Assembly (NCBI GenBank): GCA_947683425.1
Contig: CANTUQ010000014.1
Span: forward strand, 868,001 to 932,000
Origin: Excoecaria cochinchinensis
Lineage: Eukaryota > Streptophyta > Magnoliopsida > Malpighiales > Euphorbiaceae
Length of the DNA: 64,000 nucleotides
Reading direction: 5' to 3'
Shown here: piece by piece, positions 44,477 to 55,155 of the stretch
Position numbering within the stretch: position 1 is the first letter of the stretch
Layout: each line of letters begins with the position of its first letter
Made by a program: the position numbers and the translations under genes
The notes under the pieces: model-generated
Told to the model about the DNA's origin: nothing
Seen by the model: only the letters and a program-made list of their open reading frames with translations
The model's database searches: none

Positions 44477-45660
44477 AAACTTGACGCAACCTCAGCAAGT
44501 GTACTGAATCGGCAAGTAATATAGTGGGGTAAAATTAGGACCCCGAATTATCATACCCAAGGGATTAGTGCATAAGTAATGAAAATCAAATGTATTCTAA
44601 AGAATTCCCAATTATTTGAATTGATTGAGTTATCTATTGATTAAAAAATAAAGAAATTAAGCAATGAGAAGACAAATCAAAATAAAAGAATTAAACTGAT
44701 AGCAAAAATATGGGTAAAAATAAATTGATGGTAGAAATCAACAAGCAAAATACTCAAAATAGAAGAACATTGCTCGGGTTCACTCATCCACCCCATACCT
44801 AAATGCAAATTAAATTAATCTAAGAAACATAAATGAAAGAAATCGGGATAACCCTCTTAACCCAAGCTTCCCTACCCGGAGCCAGCTACTCTAATTACGT
44901 GACATCCCAATCTAGAGCCAGCCATATAACTAGCTTATGCACGGGTCTAAAATCCTAAATTCAGTTTATTTCCCAATGCGGAGTCAAATAACCCAGAACT
45001 TAATTATCTCACTCTCCACTCTAGTCTTAAATTATAAAATTCTACACTTCTAGATTCCCAATTGGAGTCGTCCAAAATATACAGCAAGAATGATAAAAAC
45101 TAAAAAGAAATAATCATGGTATCCAATCCATACAACTCAATAACCAATAAAGATACATGAAATAAATCATTCATCAAAACTGGAAATTAACTTGAGAAAA
45201 TAAATTCCATGAATTAACGATAAGAACCAGTGAAATAAACCATTCAATCATATATTTAATTTCAAAAGATGTTCATAATTCACATCATGGGTAGGGGATT
45301 CAAAGATCCCCTAAACAACTAAAAGACTACTCACGATCCATTACAAAATCAAAAGGAAAGAGGAAAGAATAAACCCAGAAATTCATTAGGGAGAAAATCC
45401 CGGTTGAATCCCACGTTCTTCGATCTCCTTCTTCAAATCTTCGACGGAGAAAAATTCTGGAAATCCGGATGTAAAAACTGTGTATTGAAATTAAAGTATG
45501 TGTTTTAAATGTAGAACTCTTGATATGTAATTTAATTCTAAAGACAAAGTTGAAAACCTAAATTAAGAACAGTAGAAAACTTGTAAAAATTCTAGATCTA
45601 AAACCCTAATATGAAAATAGGTTCAAAATCCGTTTCCTTCTTGCCAAATAGAAAACTTGC

Positions 45661-45669
45661 ATTTATATA
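45661..45669 (-). promoter_or_regulatory. candidate TATA box, Athila LTR
   Basis: tatataaat on the minus strand, about 10 bp downstream of the palindrome island. Confidence 0.5.
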
Positions 45670-45678
45670 TTCCGAGGG

Positions 45679-46076
45679 GTCACAGTGGCAACCAAATGGT
45701 TGTCACCGTGAGGTTGTCGAGAAAGTGAATCTCCCTTGCGCATAGGATAGGGGTCACGGTGGCAACCAGATTTGTTATCACCGTGAGATGCTCAACTTTA
45801 GCTTCTGTCAAAGAATTCTTTATGTCACGGTGACAATGGATTCCTTTGCCACTGTGAGGTACCTTCTCAATTGATTCTGCCCTAATGAATTTTATGTCAT
45901 GGTGACAAACAAATAGGTTGCCACCGTGAGGTGCTTCCTGCCTGCATTCTGCCCAATGAAGAAATATGTCATGGTCACAACAACATTGGTTGTGATTGTG
46001 ACCCATAGAATGCCCAGCTACTGTTTTTGAATCCTTTGAATGTCACGGTCACAACCAGTTTCATTGTGACCGTGAG
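45679..46076 (-). repeat. palindrome island, Athila family 1
   Basis: Five units roughly 70-75 bp apart. Each is a pair of arms such as GTCACGGTGAC ... TTGCCACCGTGAG or TCACGGTCACAAC ... GTTGTGACCGTGA. A second copy is at 53677-54067. Confidence 0.85.
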
Positions 46077-46267
46077 GTACCTAGAAAAAATGCTGCAAAC
46101 ACAATTCAAACTCAATCAAAATGCTAACTAAAATACATAAAAATTCTAATTTCACTAAGATTGATAAAATTAATCTAAAGTAAGCATGATATGACAATAA
46201 ACACCACTAAACACCCATAAATCATACGAAAATACTATCAAAACTAAATATTAAATTGAAGTTATCA

Positions 46268-47116
46268 AAATACCCCACACTTAGACTTTGCTCGTCCTAG
46301 AGTAAATGAATTATCCACGTTCCTGAAATTTCAAACTCTAACTCGGAATAAGAAAACTTAACAACAACCATAGAATTAAGTAGAATAGTCTTAACCACAA
46401 ATTCTCAAATCAACTTATATCAAGAAATTTCACGTGTGTGTGTGCTAGGCTATAAACAAATTGTCTCTTTTTAAAATAAAACAACCAGTGCATTTTAGCA
46501 ATTGAGCAAAGGAAATGAATAAGCAAATAAATTGCATATTAGTTACGCACTTGCAACTCAGGGTAATCATAAGCCTCTCCTTTAGCACCGGAACCACAAG
46601 GGTCATCTCCACTAAACAACTCAAGCTAAGAGCAGGATCATTAGGACTTACACCAAGGTTGAAATGCTAGGTTAGGAAATTGGCTAACAAGAATAGTTAA
46701 GGAATTCGAAGAAAGAGTCAGCCACTCTACCTACAAACACCACTATCCAATTTGAATATTTTTAATCCCCCCACAGTTGCCTAAACTCGTCTAAACTACC
46801 CATAATGAAAAACATTATACCACAAGAAAACAAAAAGACAAAATTCCCTAAAGAAATTTTTCTCTCAAACCCAATCATCTAACTATCTGAAGACATCTTC
46901 TTCTAATTAAGGGTACCCCACACTTGAATTTTTCTACATCTGACTAACTCAAAAATTAAAACAATGATCATCCTTTTCATCAAATTCTTTTTTTTTCTTC
47001 TCTTTCTTCTTTTTGTTTTTTTTTTTTTTAATTGAGATATCCAAAACCTCTATTTTCTTACAACAAATTTGACTCCATTACGGGAAATTTAAACAATATA
47101 CTAGACAATAAAAACT
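46268..47116 (-). other. Athila family-1 polypurine tract and 3' UTR
   Basis: The tract 'taagtgtggggta' (minus, 46271-46283) directly precedes the LTR. The rest is noncoding and resembles, at low identity, the 3' UTR of family 2 (48910-49450: shared 'gtgtgtgtg', 'catctccactaaa', 'attggctaaca'). It is cut on the right by the family-2 LTR. Confidence 0.65.
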
Positions 47117-48909
47117 TGACCGGTGTTCAGCAAGTGTATCGAATCGATAAGTAATATAGCGAGTATAATTAAAGACTCGCAAATATCGAACCCAAGGAAA
47201 AAATGATTGTCACGTTAAACATCTATGGTTCAGTGAAATTGAGATATCCCCAAATTGTTTGGTTGAAAATTCTAAACTAAGCAAGAAAATAAATTAACGA
47301 ATTGAATATAAAATTGTTCATCAAGAAATTACTCAAGGATGAAATTGGATGCTTAGGAAATTCTATTCTCATAAATGTAATTGAAACTGGGAAAAACAAT
47401 ACCAACTTGAATTTCTGGATAACCCAATTAAACCCAAGCGTCCCATTCCGGAGCAAGCTATTCTAATTACATGACATCCTAATCCGGAGCCAGCCATATA
47501 ACTAGCCTATGCACGAGTCTAAAATCCAAAGTTCGATTTATTTTCCCAATACGAAGCCAAACAACCCAGAACTTAATTATCTCACTCGCCACTCTAGTCT
47601 TAAATCATAAAATTCTGCACTTCTAGATTCCCGATCGAAGTCGTCCAAAAGATACAGCAAGAATGATAAAAACTGAGTATAAATAATTAGCATTCCCATT
47701 CTGGAGCAAGCTTTATGATTAGCATGAGCATGGGTCTAACATCCTAGGTATGAATTAATTTCCCATTCCGAAGCCAATTAATCCAAGACCCATCTATTCC
47801 TCACATTTCTGAACTTTTTAAAACTAGCATCTATAAATCAAGCGTCTCATTTCGAAGCATGCAAAACCGATAGATGCAGAGATATAAGAACAAAGTATAA
47901 ACAAATTACAACAATAATCATATTTGAAATCAATCATCATTCCGGACTAAAATATAATCAAACCCAATAATCATTATAAATGCAGAAAACATAACAAGAG
48001 AAATAAAAGAAATCATGAAAATATTCATTAAATCCATAATTCCAAATACAAAGTATGATTCAAGAACCCCTAAGCATGAATAACTACTCTAACATCAAGA
48101 ATATAAACATAAAATATGAAAAATTCAAGTTTAGAATACACCTTTGATGAGAGAAAAAATAGATCTTGAAACTTTTGTTCTTCAACCTTGGAATTCCTTG
48201 AATCCCCAAAAATATAAATTTAAACTAAATTAATCTACATAATTTAGGAACAAAATTGAAAATTTTAAATTAAATCTAAGCTACAACAGTATTTAAGATG
48301 AAAAATTAAAACCTAAAACAAATATAAAAAGCTGCCTAAAAAGAAAACTAAAACTAGCTATCAGAAGACAAAGCGGCATTTTCAATTTAAAGTCTGATGA
48401 AAAGCACAGCTGTGCTTTTCATAAAGCACAGCTGTGCTCTTGAGTAAGTAGCACTTTAGGGTTACGGGAACAGTGTAACACAGCTGTGTTTCTTGCAGAA
48501 ACACAGCTGTGCTGTCGGTGAGAGAATGCGCGTTCTTGCTCCGTGTGCACGTGCCTCCTGCTACGTAACATAGCTATGTTTTATGAGAAAACATAGCTGC
48601 GTCATCTGCTGTTCACGCTGTTGCGCGCTCCCTTCGAAAGCATAGCTGTGCTATTAAAAAGCATGGCTGTGCTTTAGGCAAATTTTGCCCTCTTTCACCA
48701 ATTGTTCCGAAAATCAATCCCGGACCTCCAATTTAGCTCCAAATTAAAATAAAACACCCGAAAACATCCCAAAACTTATTAAAAATTATAAAAACATGAT
48801 AAATTAATAAAAAGACAAAAACTAACTAATTAATATTAAAATTAATTAAATAAAACACATAATTATGCCAAGAATTAATCTAAAATATTAGTATAATTAC
48901 AACTTATCA
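47117..48909 (-). repeat. Athila family-2 LTR (3' LTR)
   Basis: 1793 bp, TGATAAGTTG to CCGGTCA on the minus strand. Upstream is a 3' UTR; downstream the flank reads 'agttttta' as before an Athila primer site, but the site itself is missing. Contains the CACAGCTGTG island. Confidence 0.78.
48400..48675 (-). repeat. CAGCTG paired-palindrome island, Athila family 2
   Basis: Begins with the 20-bp perfect palindrome AAAAGCACAGCTGTGCTTTT (48400-48419), then AGCACAGCTGTGCT. Three further pairs follow after spacers: AACACAGCTGTGTTT with AAACACAGCTGTGCTG, AACATAGCTATGTT with AAACATAGCTGCG, and AGCATAGCTGTGCT with AGCATGGCTGTGCT. Confidence 0.9.
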
Positions 48910-51204
48910 ACTACCCTAAACTCAAACCTTTACTTGTCCTCAAGTAAACTGGATGAACCACATTCTCAATCATTTCAATCTCAGCAAAAGAAAATGAGGA
49001 GTCATTCTCAATTAAGGAACAAGGAGATAGGCTTGTAAATACCAATGCTCACTAAATAACAAATAAACACAAGAAAATACCAAACAATTTTTGTGTGTGT
49101 GTGCCAAAGGCCAAAACAGAATTTTTATCATTTAAAAAACAAAACTTCTAGATATAATGTTGGGAACAAGAATCAACTCGAATGCACGAATGCACTTATG
49201 GCTTTTCACTTAAAGCTCAAGAAACACCATATGCCTCTTCTTACGTACCAAACCTTACTAGAAGGTCATCTCCACTAAATCAGACAAGACAAAACAAAGA
49301 ATCAAGAGGTCTTACATTTTGGTTGTAACGTTAGGCTTAGGTAGATTGGCTAACAAAGGAAGATCAAGTCACTAGAGAAAAATGGCCACTACCTAAACAA
49401 AACCACAATCACCCAACTCTACCAATGAATATTCCCAACCCAATTACATGCCATCAAAATAAAATTGGTCTTAAAGACACCTTAGCTCATCAAACTCAGC
49501 TCAAAATTATAAATGCCACATAATATTCCACAATGATCATCACAAAACACTAGTTCAAGTCATACTAAATTTTGTACCCCAAACTCACATTTTGCTCAGT
49601 TAGCTAGGAAAAATTTGCAATGCTTCTTCTTCTTTTTCATTTTTTTTAGAAGCATAAAAACCAACTAGCCATTAACAATTTATAAAGTACTAAATTAATC
49701 CAAAAATCTCAACAAGAACTAAAATTGAGCTCTAATTTTGAAAAGACCAATAAACAACTTTAATCACATCCCTTTTTGTCAACCCCAAACTCATTTTTTT
49801 AAATGGGCTCAACTCTCCATTACACACACCAATCAATCCTCAAATAGAAATTTACACTAAGAATTGACAAAAACTAAACTCCCTTTCGTCCAAAATACAA
49901 ACCCAACCTTATTAGAGTGGTCACTCTTCAAAGGGGAGGCAAAAATCATATAAGACTAAAGGTAGTTTTAATATGTGTAATAATAAAACAAGCACGCATT
50001 TAGCATACTAAAATAATTGGCTCAACGGGCTAACAAGAGACTATGAAATTGAGGTAGGAAAAGTCATTTAGAGTAGCTATTCAAAGAAGGGTTGCCTAAA
50101 TCATCTTCTAAGTTATGCCTTATCTAGGGGTCGCTTCGATGGGTAATCAGAAAGGTTCTAGTGCTCTTAGTGAGTTTTCATCTAATCCCCTAATTATATC
50201 TAGATTTTTCTCAAATTTTAAAAATAGGCCCAAAGTGCTCAAAATTTAGAAATTGTAAAGTATAATCAAGGTTTACATGCAGTCTAACAAATAAAGATAC
50301 AAACAAGACTATTTCTCACTCAACTTAAAATTGAATGAAACACAAATTTCTAAAACTAAGATAAAAATTATTCACAATTGAGAACTACTAGGACGAAACA
50401 AAAATTTAAATCAAGGTTAAATCAATAAGAACAACCATAACAATATCCAGATAAAAACTTGGCATAAACACACCACAAACAAAACAAAAAATAATTAAAA
50501 ACTACTAAAAATTTAAAAAGTTACTCTAAAGATATAAAAAGACACAACAAACTAAAAAGACACAACCAAACGAAACTGAATTTGGCTTAAAAAATTGAAA
50601 TGGTACTCCACCCCAAACTCAAAATGTTGCACTGTCCTCAGTGCAAGAAAGTGAAACACATAAAGGTATTTCTCAAAAAATTTTCCCCCATGCTGCACAA
50701 AATCTCATAGCAATTTAAAATTTATTACAATCATCTCAAAAATGGCAAACATAAAACAATTACTGTGCAAAACTAAAAACAATGCAAAATTCCTGCATGC
50801 CACCTATGCAAAATGAAGAAAACTCAAAACCTGTGCAAAAATTCAATAATCACTGTGCAAAAATGAAATACTCTGAAATCTGTGAGATTCATAGCCAACA
50901 CAAATAATATCTATCCTATCACACGGCATTGGCTCAGCCACACAATTCCAAATATAACATAGTAAATAAAATCATACATTGCCTGACTACATCAATTTCA
51001 TTAACTATAAAAATAAATAAATACAAAATCTGTTGTATAAGAATCACTTCCTGAAAGATATACAATATATCATTGTGGTGGTCATCTCAACTGTGGGGGA
51101 AATACAGTGGAAACAGGTGTAAAAAATCCACGAATCTCACTGCTCAACCTGTCCAACTGTGTAATAATCCTCTGCTGAAACGCTCCTAAGAATGTGTTTC
51201 TCTG
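48910..51204 (-). other. Athila family-2 3' UTR
   Basis: 2.3 kb, AT-rich, no gene that I can support. Its block 49965-50215 reappears at 27149-27411. Confidence 0.6.
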
Positions 51205-52589
51205 CTAAGCTCTTAGGACCATATCTTTGCGCACCTGCTCCATCTGAGTCTCAATAGCAGACAATCGCTCCCAAGCTCGCCGCACTGATATGTCCATGCC
51301 AGAGATCAACTGGTCTCTCTGAGAGGTAGCTGCCCTAACCTCTGCCAATCCTCTGCTCAACTCATCCAGTCTCTCCCAAACCTTCTCCTGGAAGATTGCC
51401 TGCTCCCTCCTCGACTCACTAAAAGAATTATGAAGCACGCTAACTGAAGTCTCAAGCCATGTAATAGTAGCAATCATAGACCACATCTCTAATAACAAAG
51501 TCTGGACCATCGAAGCATCTAAATATGGAGCTGAGGGTGGAGGGGCTGTGGAAGAAGACGGCTCATCATGCCCTTGAGCATAGCGGCTCATATCTGGAGG
51601 GGAGAATAAAATGTCACTCCTCTGCCTCACCCTCCTACTAGAAGTAGTGGTTGTCGCTCTCTATGGCAGAGGTGGTGGTGGAGCATGAATATCGTGATCA
51701 ACTGGTTGGTGGGCACCATCATCAGAATCACCCTCTCTATCCTCACCAGAGTCATGGGCATCTATCTCCTCCGCTCTCCTCAGTCTATATCCACTCTTGG
51801 AAGAAGGATCCTCTATAGCCATCCTACACCTGAGTACTACCTCCTCATCGAGTAAGTATGATGACCTCAAAGGTGGTCCCAAGTCAGGAGTAGGTAGATG
51901 TAGGGCTCTCATAATCAAGGTGATTAATCCACCAATCCTGATCCTCTTCCCTGAAGTAGCTGTAGCTCTCTTCAGTTGCTTAAACAACCAAGGTACGGCA
52001 TTAACTCGGATACCGGCCTCTATAGCATAAATAAAAAATAAGTCTGGTGTGGTCACATTACCGGGACACCCTGGTCGTATGAACACTAAAGAAGTCATCA
52101 CTTTATGCAAGTACTGATAGACTGGAGAGCGGAGCTTTATTTAGTTGGTGTTTCTCGCATGAAAGTCCATATTGGGCTTCCCGATAATAGCCCAATGTGT
52201 AGCTGAATCTCTCCATCCACTGGCAACCTCAAGTATCTAGCTAGCTCAGAAATCGATAACAAATAAGGAGTATTGTTGACTCTAAACTGAATGGTATTTG
52301 CATCATCCTTAGATAACCTTAGAGAGCACTTAAAAGTACTAAGAAACTCCAATGTTATCGTAGGATGAGTTGGACCATTCAGAGAAAAGAACTCCTCCCA
52401 TCTAATAGTCCTCAGCAAAGATAATACCCTCTCTTGAATGCCAAGGTCAATAAGTGTCTTCATACTCATAAACCTACTAGAAACAATAATCTTTGCAGCC
52501 AGCTTATTAAACAAAGTGCGTTGTGCTGGAGTCAACCAATCAAGAGGTGGAATGGGCACTGATGGTTGCTCCTCTCTATTATGAACCAT
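51205..52589 (-). pseudogene. Athila ORF-1-like protein gene, broken
   Basis: Three pieces of one gene, right to left. 52589-52137 opens MVHNREEQPSVPIPP and has WLTPAQRTLFNKLAAKIIV, RVLSLLRTIRWEEFFSLNG and TLEFLSTFKC, typical of the Athila ORF-1 family. 52110-51661, in another frame, has VYQYLHKVMTSLVFIRPG (just upstream), LFFIYAIEAGIRVN and IRIGGLITLIMRALHL, then an acidic and Pro-rich linker. 51630-51205, after one TAG, is a coiled coil (ERLDELSRGLAEVRAA, WERLSAIETQMEQVRK). The class is carried by Athila elements downstream of pol; an envelope-like role has been proposed for some members, but no membrane segment is visible here. Confidence 0.7.
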
Positions 52590-53676
52590 GGTTCTTGAAA
52601 AAAAGTATAAACTTTATCCAAAACATTCGTAGTTCCATTAAGTGCAAACCGCATAGATGGCTAGATTGAAAGAATAATAACAAAACTCACCAGAACTTCA
52701 CAACAGAAATTTGCAAAATAAATAAAATTTTCTAGCTAATGAAAATGCAAAATATGGAAAATCAAGCATCAGGCATATGTATAAACAATTTGAAGTACAA
52801 AATCAATGCACAAACTTAGTCAAAATTGGAAAATTGCACAAATTAGAATTTAAAGAAATTAAAAATGAAAAGCACAAGGTGGAGAATAAAAATAAGCACA
52901 AGTAATTAATCCCTAAAGTGTATATGCCAAAAATTAATATAAATGCAATTTAATGGAAAATAAGAGAGAGAAATGCAAACTTTGCTTAATCAATGCTTTA
53001 TTCGTAGCAAAAATATGTAGGATAAATTCAAAGTTGCATGAAAAATAAGAATTTGAAAAAATGGTATCCAATACAACTCATCCTAATCCCATCAATTCGG
53101 GAACTAGCAAATATGCATTTGTCTCAATACAATCAAGTATAACTACCAATTGCATCTAAATTAAAAACTAAAGCAGCAGCAAATACTTCTAAAACAAAAT
53201 AATGCCAAGCACAATCTCAAGCAATTTGAATTTAACTTGCAAAATTTTCTTTCCATGTTCATACTATGCATAATGCCCCAATTATCTCAAAACAATTCAG
53301 TTCAGAATTCTGAAGCTCAAAATCCCAATTCATCGAGCTACTTTTCAAGAAAAAACGCAAGAACACATCCCATCTAGCACAATGATCATTAAGTTCAAAT
53401 TCAATTCTAATGGCACCCATCAACTCAACACTGCTATAAGAGCGATTAAACACAAACACATATAAGAAATCAAGCTCAAAATATGATTGCTCAGTGTAGA
53501 ATATGTTCAGGTAAAGCTCAGTCATTACAAGTTCGAAATCAGCAATGAGCATGCCAACAGTGACCTATTTGCATGTTCAAGCAACCTGATTCATGCCAAC
53601 TAAATATGAACATTACCTCAACATATCATATTAATAGAGTTGGGAAGAAAAAAAATAAACAATTATGTTGCATTTT
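52590..53676 (-). other. Athila family-2 internal spacer
   Basis: AT-rich stretch upstream of the ORF. A 97-codon open frame at 53259-53552 resembles nothing I know and I do not call it. Confidence 0.45.
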
Positions 53677-54255
53677 CACGTTACCAAATGGTTGTCACCG
53701 TGAGGTTGTTGAGGAAGTGAATCTGCCTTGCGCACAGGATAGGGGTCACGGTGGCAACCAGATTTGTTGCCATCGTGAGATGCTCAACTTTAGCTTCTGT
53801 CCAGGAATTCTTTATGTCACGGTGACAATGGATTCCTTTGCCACCGTGAGGTACCTTCTCAATTGATTCTACCCTGATGAATTTTATGTCACGGTGACAA
53901 CCAGATAGGTTGCCACCGTAAGGTGCTTCCTGCCTACATTCTGCCTAATGAAGAAATATGTCACGGTCACAACAACATTGGTTGTGACCGTGACCCATAG
54001 AATGCCCAGCTACTGTTTCTGAATCCTTTGAATGTCACGGTCACAACCAGTTTCGTTGTGACCATGAGGTACCTAGAAAAAATGCTACACAATTCAAACT
54101 CAATCAAAATGCTAACTAAAATGCATAAAAATTCTAATTTCACTAAGATTGACAAAATTAATCTAAAGTAAGCATGATATGACAATAAAGACCACTAAAC
54201 ACCCATAAATCATACGAAAATACTATCAAAACTAAATACTAAATTGAAGTTATCA
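53677..54255 (-). repeat. Athila family-1 LTR, start fragment
   Basis: First ~580 bp of the LTR seen whole at 44482-46267, including the palindrome island (53677-54067). Its start TGATAACTTC at 54255 lies directly against a Tat-type polypurine tract. Confidence 0.8.
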
Positions 54256-55155
54256 CCCCCAATTTTGGGGAACTTAGAACTTAGGTGCCTGAGTGAGCTA
54301 AAATTCAGAAAAGAAGGAAAGAGACACGTACCTGAGGCGATCGCTTTTCCAGAAGGGATGATATTATTGGAGTGTTATCCTTTCTGAGGTAGTGCCCCCT
54401 GAGAGGTCTTTGGCTGATCAGTGCCCCCTGAGAGGTCTTTGGTTGGTTGGTGCCCCCTGAGAGGTCTTCGGTTGGCTGGTGCCCCCTGAGAGGTCTTTGA
54501 CTGGCTGCCCCCCTGAGAGGTCTTTGGCTGGCTGCCCCCTGAGTGGTCTTTGACTGGCTGTCCCTTGAGAGGTCTTTGACTGATTACCCTCTGAGAGGTC
54601 TTCGGTTAGTCGCCCCCTAAGCGATTTTCGGTTTATTGGTGCCCCCTGAGAGGTCTTCAGTTGATTTCCCCCTGAGAGGTCTTCGATTAGCTGCCCCCTG
54701 AGAGGTCTTCGGTTGATCGGTGTCCCCTGAGAGGTCTTCAATTGATCGGCCCCCTGAGAGGTCTTCGATTAGCTACCCCCTGAGAGGTCTTCAGTTGATC
54801 GCCTCCTTAGAGGTCTTTGGTTAGCTGCTCCCTGAGAGGTCTTCGGTTGATCGCCCCCTAAGAGGTCTTTGATTAACTGGCCCTTGAGATATCTTCGGTT
54901 GATCACCCCCTGAGAGGTTTTTGATTAGCTGCCCCCTGAGAGGTCTTCGGTTGATTGCCCCCTGAGAGGTCTTCAGTTGATCGCCCCCTAAGAAGTCTTC
55001 GGCTAGTTGGCTGCCCCCTGAGAGGTCTTTAGTTGGCTGCCCCCTGAAAGGTCTTCTAGTTGTTGGCTGCCACCTGACAGGTCTTCGATTGATCGCACCC
55101 AGAGAGGTCTTCGGTTAGTTATCACCCCCCGAGAGGTCTTCGGCTAGTTGGCTAC
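54256..55155 (-). mobile_element. 3' UTR of another Tat-type element
   Basis: A polypurine tract (ccccaaaattggggg, minus, 54256-54270) and the conserved stretch beside it ('gctaaaattcagaaaagaag', 'gtacctgaggc') match the other Tat 3' ends. The rest is a minisatellite. An LTR of another Tat element cuts it at 55156. Confidence 0.65.
54391..55150 (-). repeat. ~28-bp minisatellite in Tat 3' UTR
   Basis: About 27 tandem copies of 'ccccctgagaggtcttcgg' plus a variable 'ttgatcg' or 'ttagctg'. The open frame at 54418-54741 is a by-product. Confidence 0.9.

Larger units (their letters stand above)
44482..46267 (-). repeat. Athila family-1 LTR
   Basis: 1786 bp, TGATAACTTC to CGTCA on the minus strand. 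The primer site lies on its downstream side and a polypurine tract on its upstream side, so it has the flanks of both a 5' and a 3' LTR. It contains a palindrome island (45679-46076) next to a candidate TATA box (45661-45669). Confidence 0.82.

Noticed and set aside
53259..53552. 97-codon minus-strand ORF
   Set aside because: Phe/Glu/Leu-rich open frame in AT-rich Athila spacer with no known pattern; length is compatible with chance.
54418..54741. 107-codon repetitive ORF (KTSQG... repeats) on the minus strand
   Set aside because: A frame through the ~28-bp minisatellite; repeat units change length and break the frame elsewhere.
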